NCBI GenBank assembly: GCA_937952975.1
Contig: CALFXX010000116.1
Location: forward strand, 1-8,192
Length of the DNA stretch: 8,192 bases
Source of the DNA: an uncultured Alcaligenaceae bacterium
Lineage (GTDB): Bacteria; Pseudomonadota; Gammaproteobacteria; Burkholderiales; Burkholderiaceae_B
Direction: 5' to 3'
Shown here: piece after piece, positions 1 through 6,750 of the stretch
How the letters are laid out: every line of letters begins with the position of its first letter
How positions within the stretch are numbered: the stretch's first letter is position 1
Notes under the pieces: model-generated
Told to the model about the DNA's origin: nothing
The model's input: the letters and a program-made list of their open reading frames with translations, nothing else
Databases searched by the model: none
Translations under genes and position numbers: made by a program

Positions 1-951
1 AAAGTCAACGCACCGCACGGACACCCCGATCATGTTCACGATCACCATTGCAGGCCAGATGCCCGAGGGATCTATGTGATCTCGCCTTCGGGTGCAGTGG
101 CAGATCCGGAAACACTGACGCGCGCGCAAACGCGTTTGGGTAGCATGGGCTTTAAAGTCGCTTTAGATCGCGGCGTACTCAATCAAGCACAACGTTTTGC
201 AGGTACTGACACGCAGCGCTTGGCCGCATTTACGCGCGCCCTCAAACAAAAGCTACCGATTGTGATGGCAAGCCGTGGCGGTTACGGCGTGGGGCGCTTG
301 CTTGATTCTCTTGATTGGCAGACGCTTGCAAATTCGGGTAAGCGGTTTGTTGGTCACAGTGATTTCACTGCTTTCAGTTTGGCACTCTATGCAAAAACAC
401 AAGCGATCAGTTATGCGGGTCCCATGGCTTGTTTTGATTTTGGTGCAAAAAAGACTGAAATCCTGACCGCTGAAATCTTTGGCGAATGCATGCGCGGTGA
501 ACTTGAGATCTTAAGTTTTGAAACGCAAGATGCAGATCCCATTGATGGACGTGGAGTCTTATGGGGAGGTAACCTGGCGATGATCACTTCTCTGCTTGGT
601 ACTCCCTACATGCCAAAAATTAAGGGCGGTATTCTCTTTGTTGAGGATGTGGGTGAGCATCCGTATCGCGTTGAGCGCATGCTCAATCAACTGGCACAGG
701 CAGGTATCTTGGATAAGCAAAAGGCTTTACTGCTTGGTGGGTTTACTGACTATCGTTTGGCCGAACACGATCGCGGCTATGACTTGAAGGCTGCTGTGGC
801 TTTTATTCGTCAAACAGTCAAAATCCCCGTGATTACTGGCTTGCCGTTTGGGCATACCGCCATGAAGGTGACCTTGCCTGTTGGGGCAAAGGTCGGCGTT
901 GCTACCGAAAAAGGCCTGGCACATTTAGTGCTGGATGAGCACCAGCACTGA
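1..951 (+). CDS. ldcA: LD-carboxypeptidase (peptidase family S66), 5' end outside window
   Basis: Murein tetrapeptide LD-carboxypeptidase, a cytoplasmic serine peptidase that removes the terminal D-Ala from tetrapeptides during peptidoglycan recycling. With the GTG at 76 as residue 1, the expected catalytic triad is visible: Ser95 in GHSDFTAF (the nucleophile elbow), Glu190 in FVEDVGEHPYRVERM, and His260 in GLPFGHTAMKVTLPVG. SRGGYG at 66-71 is another family block. The frame is open without a stop to base 1, and no ATG, GTG or TTG precedes 76 in frame. The GTG at 76 falls inside the first beta-strand (GIYVISPSG), so the true start is almost certainly left of the window. The visible upstream residues are rich in His, Asp and Cys (see findings). 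The gene ends at TGA 949-951 and converges on the AGCS transporter. Family assignment is firm; substrate specificity is inferred from the family. Confidence 0.93.
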   Translation, partial: KVNAPHGHPDHVHDHHCRPDARGIYVISPSGAVADPETLTRAQTRLGSMGFKVALDRGVLNQAQRFAGTDTQRLAAFTRALKQKLPIVMASRGGYGVGRLLDSLDWQTLANSGKRFVGHSDFTAFSLALYAKTQAISYAGPMACFDFGAKKTEILTAEIFGECMRGELEILSFETQDADPIDGRGVLWGGNLAMITSLLGTPYMPKIKGGILFVEDVGEHPYRVERMLNQLAQAGILDKQKALLLGGFTDYRLAEHDRGYDLKAAVAFIRQTVKIPVITGLPFGHTAMKVTLPVGAKVGVATEKGLAHLVLDEHQH

Positions 952-970
952 AATTACTCAACACTCAGGT

Positions 971-994
971 CGGGGCGTCGAATATGACGCCCTG
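971..994. terminator. Hairpin between convergent stops, possible bidirectional terminator
   Basis: Bases 971-979 pair with 986-994 as a 9-bp stem with one G-T pair, around the 6-base loop GAATAT. The hairpin lies midway in the 57-bp spacer between the ldcA stop (951) and the AGCS stop (1009). Neither strand has a T-run after the stem, so it is not a canonical intrinsic terminator. It could act as a weak or Rho-assisted terminator, or protect the 3' ends of both messages. Confidence 0.4.
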
Positions 995-1008
995 GTGACG
1001 TTGGCGCA

Positions 1009-2352
1009 CTATGTTTGCTTGCGCTCGTGTTTAAGTGTCAGCAAGAAGGCCCTGGTTTCTTTCACGACCACCCCTGACAGTAACAACAAGCCAACCAAAT
1101 TCGGAAACGCCATCAGGCCATTGACAACATCCGACACGGCCCAGACCAAATCCAGCGAGACAACTGCGCCGATCATCACGAAAGCGGTATAGAGGCAGCG
1201 ATACGGCACCACGACCCATTTGCCCAGTGCGTACTGCGCGCATTTTTCGCCGTAGTAGCTCCAGCCCAAAATAGTCGAATAGGCAAAAAACAGTAAGCCG
1301 ATGGTGACGATCCAGTCGCCGGGCCCGGGCAACATGCGGTCAAATGTTTGCGCGGTTAAAGCGGCGCCTGTGCTGCCACCGGTATACATGCCGCCCATTA
1401 CCAAGACCAAACCGGTGACCGAGCAGACAATGATTGTGTCGATAAAAGTGCCTGTCATCGAGACCAACGCCTGCTTGGCCGGTTGATCAGTTTTAGCCGC
1501 AGCGGCTGCGATCGGTGCTGTACCAAGCCCGGCTTCGTTTGAGAACACCCCGCGCGCAACGCCGTAGCGAATCACCGTGCCTAATGCACCACCGGCGACT
1601 GCGCTGCCGGTGAAGGCATCGGTCATCACCAGTGTCAACGCAGGCCAAAGCAGCTCGATGTTGAGCACAATAATCAGCAAGCCCCCTAGCAAATAAAATA
1701 ACGCCATAAACGGCACAATGACAGAGGTCACACGGGCGATACTTTTGATGCCGCCGACAATCACCAGGGCAGTGACGGCAGTCAACACGACGCCGGTGAT
1801 CCACCCGGGCACGCCAAAGCTCGAAAGCATGGATTCGGCAAGCGAATTGGACTGTACCGAGGCACCCGTACCAAGCGCCGCGACCATACCAAACACGGCA
1901 AAGAGCATACCAAGCCATTTCATATTCAGGCCCAGCGAGATGTAATACATCGGTCCGCCCGACATTTTGCCGTCTTCGTCCCGTACGCGGTATTTGACGG
2001 CCAGTAAGCCCTCGGCGTATTTGGTGGCCATGCCAAAGATCGCGCATAACCACATCCAAAAGAGAGCACCTGGGCCGCCCAGCACAATCGCCGTGGCGAC
2101 CCCCGCGATGTTGCCGGTACCAATCGTGGCGGCTAAGGCTGTCATCAGCGCTTGAAATTGTGAGATATCACCGGGGTAATCAGGATGTTGCTTGCGCGAA
2201 AATGCCATACGCAGGGCATAGGGTAAGAGCCAAATTTGTAACCCGAACAGCCTGATCGTGAGATACACCCCAGTCCCGACCAATAAGACCAACATGACTG
2301 GGCCCCAAACAAAGCCCCCTAGGGTATGAAATAAAATAGTGAGTGATTCCAA
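1009..2352 (-). CDS. Sodium:alanine/glycine symporter, AGCS family
   Basis: Inner-membrane sodium-coupled amino-acid symporter of the AGCS family (AgcS/AlsT/DagA-like), which usually imports alanine or glycine. The 447 residues are strongly hydrophobic with many predicted membrane helices. Family blocks are clear: ATIGTGNIAGVATAI at 75-89 (substrate and cation site region), the signature GGPGALFWMWLCA at 92-104, and RYGVARGVFSNEAGLGTAP at 262-280. GTFIDTIIVC at 301-310 and GWSYYGEK at 363-370 also fit. Length is normal for the family. The start is TTG at 2352, supported by a strong Shine-Dalgarno sequence six to seven bases upstream. The gene stands alone on its strand, divergent from ybiT and convergent with ldcA, so it is probably monocistronic. 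Exact substrate (alanine, glycine or glutamine) cannot be told from the sequence. Confidence 0.95.
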   Translation of the reverse strand: MESLTILFHTLGGFVWGPVMLVLLVGTGVYLTIRLFGLQIWLLPYALRMAFSRKQHPDYPGDISQFQALMTALAATIGTGNIAGVATAIVLGGPGALFWMWLCAIFGMATKYAEGLLAVKYRVRDEDGKMSGGPMYYISLGLNMKWLGMLFAVFGMVAALGTGASVQSNSLAESMLSSFGVPGWITGVVLTAVTALVIVGGIKSIARVTSVIVPFMALFYLLGGLLIIVLNIELLWPALTLVMTDAFTGSAVAGGALGTVIRYGVARGVFSNEAGLGTAPIAAAAAKTDQPAKQALVSMTGTFIDTIIVCSVTGLVLVMGGMYTGGSTGAALTAQTFDRMLPGPGDWIVTIGLLFFAYSTILGWSYYGEKCAQYALGKWVVVPYRCLYTAFVMIGAVVSLDLVWAVSDVVNGLMAFPNLVGLLLLSGVVVKETRAFLLTLKHERKQT

Positions 2353-2509
2353 ACGAATCTCCTTATTTGTCTACGAATGCCGAAAGTACTTCGACATCTG
2401 TTGCGCATGATAGGGAAGGCAGGACAAAAAAGATCAAAAAGTACTGACTTGTTACACTCAATACTTATTTTTCAAGTTGTAACCAACGTATTTACTCAAT
2501 CGGCATCTC
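2353..2509. promoter_or_regulatory. Divergent spacer between AGCS transporter and ybiT
   Basis: This 157-bp, AT-richer spacer must carry the promoters for both divergent genes. I find no hexamer pair close enough to the sigma-70 consensus with proper spacing to name on either strand. The best minus-strand pair, TTGATC and TATCAT, has a 19-bp gap. The octamer AAAGTACT occurs twice on the plus strand (2383-2390 and 2438-2445), 55 bp apart, with AGTACT palindromic. The spacer holds no credible gene: the short frame opening at 2377 runs into ybiT in another frame and has no recognisable features. Confidence 0.4.
2358..2364 (-). promoter_or_regulatory. Shine-Dalgarno site that fixes the TTG start of the AGCS transporter
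   Basis: On the minus strand these bases read AAGGAGA, a near-perfect anti-16S match ending about 5 bases before the TTG at 2352. No ATG is as well placed, and starting here gives an N-terminus (MESLTILFHTLGGFVWGP) typical of AGCS proteins. The unusual TTG start is therefore well supported. Confidence 0.7.
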
Positions 2510-4114
2510 GTGATAACAGCATCAAACCTCACCATTCAGTTCGGCCCCAAGCCTTTATTTGAAAACGTCAATGTCAAATTTGGCGAAGGCAATCGCTATG
2601 GCTTGATTGGCGCAAACGGCTCAGGCAAATCTACGTTGATGAAGATCATCGGCGGTGACCTCGAATCGACCGCAGGCAATGTTTTTTTAGAGCCAGGTTT
2701 GCGCCTGGGCAAACTGCGACAAGATCAGTTTGCTTTTGAAGATTTGCGCGTGCTTGATGTGGTGTTGATGGGTCACACCGAGATGTGGGAGGCCATGAGC
2801 CAGCGCGATGCGATCTACGCTAACGCTGACGCGACCGACGATGACTACATGCGGGCGGCCGACCTTGAGGCTAAATTTGCTGAGTACGATGGGTATACCG
2901 CCGAGGCGCGTGCAGGCGAATTGCTGTTGGGCCTTGAGTTTCCGGTGGATCAGCATCAACTGCCGATGCGCGAGATTGCGCCAGGCTGGAAGCTTCGCGT
3001 CTTGCTGGCGCAAGCGCTCTTTTCAAATCCTGATGTGTTGTTGCTTGATGAGCCAACCAACAACCTGGATATCAATACGATACGCTGGCTTGAAAATGTG
3101 CTGAATGGCTATCAAAGCACCATGATCATTATCAGTCATGATCGTCACTTTTTGAATCAAGTGTGTACCCACATGGCTGACCTTGATTTTCGTGAGTTGC
3201 GGGTGTATCCCGGTAACTATGATGATTACATGCTCGCGTCAACACAGGCTCGCGAGCGGGTGTCGAGCGCAAACGCTAAAGCCAAAGAGCGTGTGACTGA
3301 ACTGCAAGACTTCGTGCGGCGCTTTTCAGCGAATAAGTCAAAGGCTCGCCAGGCAACCTCGCGTCTGAAGCAAATTGATCGTATTAAAGCTGCGCAAGTT
3401 GAGGTCAAGCCCTCATCGCGTCAAAATCCTTTCATTCGGTTTGAGATTTTAAAAGTGATGCATCGTCAGGCGGTCGAGCTTGAGCACGTGCAAAAGTCGT
3501 TTGATTCACTTGTGATCAAGTCGTTTTCGGCCATGGTCGAAGCCGGTGAAAAAATTGCAATCATTGGCGCCAATGGCGCTGGTAAGACGACCTTGCTACG
3601 CATGTTGGCCAACGACCTTGCCCCAGATCGCGGCACCTTGAAATGGTCAGAAAACACCGACGCTGGTTACATGGCGCAAGATGTATCTGATCAGTTTTTA
3701 CAAAAAGACAGTAACTTGTTTGACTGGATGACTAGTTATCGTCAGCCAACGGATGATGATCAGCAAATTCGTTCTATCTTGGGGCGTTTGCTTTTTTCAG
3801 CGGACGATTTACCCAAAGAGCCTCATGTTCTGTCGGGCGGCGAAAAAAATCGTATGTCTTTTGGTCGCTTGATGCTGCGTCGGCATAACGTGTTGCTGAT
3901 GGACGAACCGACCAATCACTTAGATATGGAGTCGATCGAATCGTTGCAGTTGGCACTCGATAAGTTTGCAGGTACGTTATTTTTTGTGTCACACGATCGC
4001 GAGTTTGTATCAACCCTTGCTACCCGCGTTTGGGAGATTCAAACCGGCGGGACTGTGGTGGATTATCGCGGCACCTACGAAGAGTATTTGGCTTCGCGTG
4101 GCATTGAAGATTAA
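2510..4114 (+). CDS. ybiT: ABC-F family ATPase, YbiT-type translation factor
   Basis: Soluble tandem ABC ATPase without membrane segments. ABC-F proteins bind the ribosomal E site and modulate or rescue elongation. The 534 residues closely follow E. coli YbiT (about 530). Cassette 1 has Walker A GANGSGKST (34-42), a degenerate signature APGWKLR (157-163), Walker B VLLLDEPTNNLD with Glu181, and switch His210. The linker arm that contacts the ribosome spans about 240-310, including FSANKSKARQATSR. Cassette 2 has Walker A GANGAGKTT (353-361), signature LSGGE (441-445), Walker B VLLMDEPTNHLD with Glu466, and His495. Both catalytic glutamates are present, so it should hydrolyse ATP. The start is GTG at 2510: an in-frame stop at 2480-2482 leaves no ATG before it, and MITASNLTIQFG aligns with the YbiT start. 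No clear Shine-Dalgarno precedes it. It probably forms an operon with tsaD, 18 bases downstream. Confidence 0.96.
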   Translation: MITASNLTIQFGPKPLFENVNVKFGEGNRYGLIGANGSGKSTLMKIIGGDLESTAGNVFLEPGLRLGKLRQDQFAFEDLRVLDVVLMGHTEMWEAMSQRDAIYANADATDDDYMRAADLEAKFAEYDGYTAEARAGELLLGLEFPVDQHQLPMREIAPGWKLRVLLAQALFSNPDVLLLDEPTNNLDINTIRWLENVLNGYQSTMIIISHDRHFLNQVCTHMADLDFRELRVYPGNYDDYMLASTQARERVSSANAKAKERVTELQDFVRRFSANKSKARQATSRLKQIDRIKAAQVEVKPSSRQNPFIRFEILKVMHRQAVELEHVQKSFDSLVIKSFSAMVEAGEKIAIIGANGAGKTTLLRMLANDLAPDRGTLKWSENTDAGYMAQDVSDQFLQKDSNLFDWMTSYRQPTDDDQQIRSILGRLLFSADDLPKEPHVLSGGEKNRMSFGRLMLRRHNVLLMDEPTNHLDMESIESLQLALDKFAGTLFFVSHDREFVSTLATRVWEIQTGGTVVDYRGTYEEYLASRGIED

Positions 4115-4132
4115 CGTTCGCTGCGCACAACC

Positions 4133-5161
4133 ATGATCATTTTGGGTTTTGAAAGCTCATGCGATGAAACCGGTGTCGCCTTGGTGTGCACCGAACGTGG
4201 GTTGCTCGCGCATACGCTGCACTCTCAGGTGGAGATGCATGCCGCCTATGGTGGAGTTGTGCCCGAACTTGCCTCGCGCGACCACGTACGCCGTGTTGTG
4301 CCGTTGACCCGCCAGGTGCTTGAACGGGCTTCTTTATCGCTTCAAGAGGTCGATGCGATTGCGTACACGGCGGGCCCAGGGCTCGCAGGCGCACTGCTAG
4401 TGGGCGCGAGTGTGGCGCAATCGATGGCCTGGTCACTTGATTTGCCTGCCATTCCTGTGCATCACCTTGAAGGCCATCTGTTGTCGCCCAGACTGGCAAC
4501 GCCATGCCCAGAGTTTCCCTTTGTGGCGCTGCTCGTGTCTGGTGGGCACACCCAACTGTTGCGTGTGGATGACGTTGGTCAATACGCTTTGTTGGGCGAA
4601 ACGCTCGATGACGCAGCCGGCGAGGCCTTTGATAAAACTGCCAAGCTCTTGGGTTTAGGCTATCCGGGGGGGCCGGCGCTGGCGAAGCTGGCAGAGCAGG
4701 GCGATGCAACGCGTATCCAGTTACCGCGCCCAATGCTACACAGCCATACGCTCGACTTTAGTTTTAGTGGCTTAAAGACGGCGGTACTCACGCGCTTAAA
4801 AGAGGCTGAGCGACAAGGTCAGGCCGATGCGCAGATGCGCGCGGATCTTGCCGCAGCGACGGAGCTTGCAATTATCGATGTGCTGGTCGCGAAGTCTGTG
4901 ACGGCGCTTGAGCAAACGGGGTTGAAACGTCTGGTGGTAGCGGGTGGGGTCGGCGCGAACCGCCTACTGCGACAATCCTTGGCTAAGCGTTTGAGTAAAC
5001 GTCGGGCCGAGGTTTTTTTTCCGCCGCTTGAGTTATGCACTGATAACGGGGCAATGATTGCGTTTGCGGCGGCCCAGCGGGTGCAACGCGGGCTCGCCGA
5101 CCTGTCGGGCAAGGCGCACGGTTTTGACGTGCACCCGCGCTGGGAGTTGGCTGCAATCTGA
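4133..5161 (+). CDS. tsaD: tRNA N6-adenosine threonylcarbamoyltransferase TsaD (Gcp/YgjD)
   Basis: Transfers the threonylcarbamoyl group from threonylcarbamoyl-AMP (made by TsaC) to A37 of ANN-decoding tRNAs, working with TsaB and TsaE in the cytoplasm. It belongs to the ASKHA fold. Visible blocks are the N-terminal GFESSCDETGVALV (5-18), the metal-binding His111 and His115 in HHLEGHLL, and the glycine loop LVSGGHTQL (134-142). Next come DDAAGEAFDKTAKLLGLGYPGG (from 159), FSFSGLKT (209-216), VVAGGVGANRLLR (268-280), and the metal ligand Asp304 in CTDNGAMIA. All key residues are intact and the 342-residue length is normal. The ATG at 4133 gives the standard MIILGFESSCDET start, although no strong Shine-Dalgarno precedes it; translation may couple to ybiT. 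A run of eight T at 5013-5020 encodes Val-Phe-Phe without breaking the frame. The gene is essential in most bacteria. Confidence 0.98.
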   Translation: MIILGFESSCDETGVALVCTERGLLAHTLHSQVEMHAAYGGVVPELASRDHVRRVVPLTRQVLERASLSLQEVDAIAYTAGPGLAGALLVGASVAQSMAWSLDLPAIPVHHLEGHLLSPRLATPCPEFPFVALLVSGGHTQLLRVDDVGQYALLGETLDDAAGEAFDKTAKLLGLGYPGGPALAKLAEQGDATRIQLPRPMLHSHTLDFSFSGLKTAVLTRLKEAERQGQADAQMRADLAAATELAIIDVLVAKSVTALEQTGLKRLVVAGGVGANRLLRQSLAKRLSKRRAEVFFPPLELCTDNGAMIAFAAAQRVQRGLADLSGKAHGFDVHPRWELAAI

Positions 5162-5237
5162 TCCGCGTTGTTCAACCTGATATTCGGTAGGCTCGCCGAT
5201 GCGCTGGCTGCAGTCTCGTCTTTTGACGGTGGTGTAT

Positions 5238-5861
5238 TTATTTTTTGCCCACCCGCGGCTCGGTGCCTTTCAGCAAGCGTTCGATATTGGCCCGATGTCG
5301 GTAAAGCAGAAACACGGCAATGATCGCCAGCACCCAGGCCAGCGCAGGCTGGGTGACCCAACCACGCTGGTCACCCAGCACATAAAAAATCGGCGCGCAC
5401 ACGGCACTTACGAGCGCGGCAAGCGATGAATATTTAAAAACTTTGGCCACGAATAGCCAGGTCAGCGCCGCAGCCAAGGCCAGTAGTGGCTGGACAGCCA
5501 GCATGACGCCAAAGGCTGTGGCAACCCCTTTGCCCCCTTTAAAACGCAAAAATACTGGGTAAAGGTGCCCAAGAAACACGGCTAGCGCAACCAGCGCCTG
5601 CACCGTGACGGTTGCGTTGAGTTGGGCAGCCCCCCAAACCGCAAGCCATCCCTTGGCGGCATCGCCCAATAGCGTTAAGCCCGCGGCCAATTTGTTACCC
5701 GAGCGTAAAACGTTGGTCGCTCCGGGGTTACCCGAGCCGTAAGTGCGTGGGTCTTCAAGTCCAAAAGCTCGGCTCATCACCACAGCAAACGAAATCGATC
5801 CAAGCAAGTAGGCTAAGCCAATCAGACCTAAATTTGCGAACTCTAAGGCGGGCATGCCCAT
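5238..5861 (-). CDS. plsY: Acyl-phosphate:glycerol-3-phosphate acyltransferase PlsY
   Basis: Integral inner-membrane enzyme that transfers an acyl chain from acyl-phosphate (made by PlsX) to the sn-1 position of glycerol-3-phosphate, giving lysophosphatidic acid, the first committed step of phospholipid synthesis. Family blocks are present: GSISFAVVMSR at 21-31, GSGNPGATNVLR at 42-53 (phosphate-binding motif 1), GHLYPVFLRFKGGKGVAT at 98-115 (motif 2, with His99), and YRHRANIERLLKGTE at 187-201 (motif 3). Hydrophobic segments around these fit the seven-helix topology, and 207 residues is typical. The ATG at 5861 is preferred over the in-frame ATG at 5855 because GGAAG lies six bases upstream of it. 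The gene is convergent with tsaD (76-bp gap) and divergent from surE. The product ends in the basic tail RVGKK. Confidence 0.97.
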   Translation of the reverse strand: MGMPALEFANLGLIGLAYLLGSISFAVVMSRAFGLEDPRTYGSGNPGATNVLRSGNKLAAGLTLLGDAAKGWLAVWGAAQLNATVTVQALVALAVFLGHLYPVFLRFKGGKGVATAFGVMLAVQPLLALAAALTWLFVAKVFKYSSLAALVSAVCAPIFYVLGDQRGWVTQPALAWVLAIIAVFLLYRHRANIERLLKGTEPRVGKK

Positions 5862-5867
5862 GTGTAG

Positions 5868-5872
5868 CTTCC
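5868..5872 (-). promoter_or_regulatory. Shine-Dalgarno site deciding the plsY start
   Basis: The minus strand reads GGAAG, six bases before the ATG at 5861. The second in-frame ATG at 5855 would have a 12-base gap, which is too long, so the first ATG is favoured. Confidence 0.5.
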
Positions 5873-5940
5873 AGTCGTCAAAAAAGATGCAGTTGATTCT
5901 AACTGGTAGGCGTCTTTGATGCTGATTTAAGGGCTGAAAA

Positions 5941-5960
5941 TCGCTGCTAGCGAGTACAAT
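5941..5960 (+). promoter_or_regulatory. Candidate surE promoter -10 element with adjoining inverted repeat
   Basis: In the 136-bp spacer between plsY and surE, TACAAT at 5955-5960 matches five of six bases of the sigma-70 -10 consensus. It lies 37 bases before the surE ATG. No good -35 hexamer is found 16-18 bp upstream; the 17-bp position reads GGCTGA. A perfect 5-bp inverted repeat, TCGCT-gct-AGCGA (5941-5953), abuts the hexamer, where an activator or repressor could sit. This is weak evidence based on pattern only. A -10-like TAGAAT on the minus strand (5896-5901) could serve plsY, but it also lacks a clear -35. Confidence 0.25.
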
Positions 5961-5997
5961 CTACAGTTGGATTAAAAGTATTATTTAGCCTCGGCAC

Positions 5998-6750
5998 ATG
6001 CATATTCTTGTTTCAAACGATGATGGGTATACCGCGCCCGGCCTTGAGGCTTTGGTGGCGTCTTTGCGCAACTTGGCCGAGGTCACCGTGGTCGCCCCTG
6101 AGGTCAACCACAGCGGCGCCTCAAACTCCTTAACGCTGACGCGGCCGCTCGCAGTTCGCCACGCCCCCAATGGCTTCATTTATGTCAACGGCACCCCCTC
6201 TGACTGCGTTCACGTTGCGCTCACGGGATTGCTTGATCGCAGGCCCGATCTGGTTGTGTCAGGGATCAATAATGGTGCCAATATGGGCGACGATACGCTG
6301 TACTCAGGCACGGTTGCAGCAGCCTCTGAAGGATACCTGTTCGGTATCCCTGCGATTGCCTTTTCCCTGGTATCCAAAGGATGGTCCAACCTGGATGCTG
6401 CGGTCGCCCAGGCGCACCGATTGGTGGCCCATCAGCTCGCGCAACCGCTCGCAGGCCCAGTCTTACTTAACGTGAATTTTCCTGATTTGCCCGAGGGGCA
6501 GATTAAAGGCGTGTCGGCGACACGCCTAGGCAAGCGTCACCCTTCCCAACCTGTCGTGCGATCCGCGACTCCCTATGGTGAAACGGTCTACTGGATCGGC
6601 CCGGCGGGTGCCGCAAATGACGCCTCTGAAGGGACTGATTTTGATGCGATTCACCGAGGTTTTGTCTCCGTGACGCCCTTGAGGCTTGATCTGACGCAGC
6701 ACGCGCAGCTTGGGCAAATGACGGATTGGGTTCAGCCTCTATGCAAATAG
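5998..6750 (+). CDS. surE: 5'-nucleotidase / stationary-phase survival protein SurE
   Basis: Metal-dependent phosphatase acting on nucleoside 5'- and 3'-monophosphates and short polyphosphate, linked to stress and stationary-phase survival. The active site is intact: Asn7, Asp8 and Asp9 in VSNDDG, Ser39 in NHSGASNSLTL, and Asn91/Asn92 in SGINNGANMGDDTLYSGTV. Other family blocks are VNGTPSDCVHVAL (63-75), GIPAIAFSL (116-124) and LLNVNFPDLP (156-165). The 250-residue length is usual. The ATG at 5998 gives the standard MHILVSNDDGYTAPG start; no good Shine-Dalgarno is visible in front of it. The gene leads the surE-pcm-nlpD cluster, a conserved proteobacterial order usually followed by rpoS. Its 3' end overlaps the likely pcm start by 10 bases, which suggests translational coupling. 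Confidence 0.97.
   Translation: MHILVSNDDGYTAPGLEALVASLRNLAEVTVVAPEVNHSGASNSLTLTRPLAVRHAPNGFIYVNGTPSDCVHVALTGLLDRRPDLVVSGINNGANMGDDTLYSGTVAAASEGYLFGIPAIAFSLVSKGWSNLDAAVAQAHRLVAHQLAQPLAGPVLLNVNFPDLPEGQIKGVSATRLGKRHPSQPVVRSATPYGETVYWIGPAGAANDASEGTDFDAIHRGFVSVTPLRLDLTQHAQLGQMTDWVQPLCK

Noticed and set aside
76..78. GTG as the start of ldcA
   Set aside because: It falls inside the first beta-strand of the fold, and the frame continues open to base 1 with plausible sequence, so the start is most likely outside the window.
1493..2059. 188-residue minus-strand open frame
   Set aside because: It lies on the same strand as the AGCS transporter gene in another frame, is Arg/Cys/His-rich without any motif, and is a shadow.
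2377..2562. 61-residue frame in the transporter/ybiT spacer
   Set aside because: It has no Shine-Dalgarno or recognisable domain and runs out of frame into ybiT.
4137..4733. 198-residue minus-strand frame opposite tsaD
   Set aside because: Pro/Arg/His/Ala-rich composition typical of an antisense shadow of a GC-rich gene, fully inside the well-supported tsaD.
5013..5020. Run of eight T in tsaD as a possible slippage or programmed frameshift site
   Set aside because: The frame continues intact with conserved residues on both sides, and no alternative product or stimulatory structure is evident.
5215..5226. Small hairpin CGTC-TTTT-GACG after tsaD as a terminator
   Set aside because: Only four base pairs in the stem, and the T-rich stretch is well downstream, so it is too weak to call.
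4819..5361. 180-residue minus-strand frame spanning the tsaD end and part of plsY
   Set aside because: It overlaps two solid genes and shows no domain; composition is that of a shadow.
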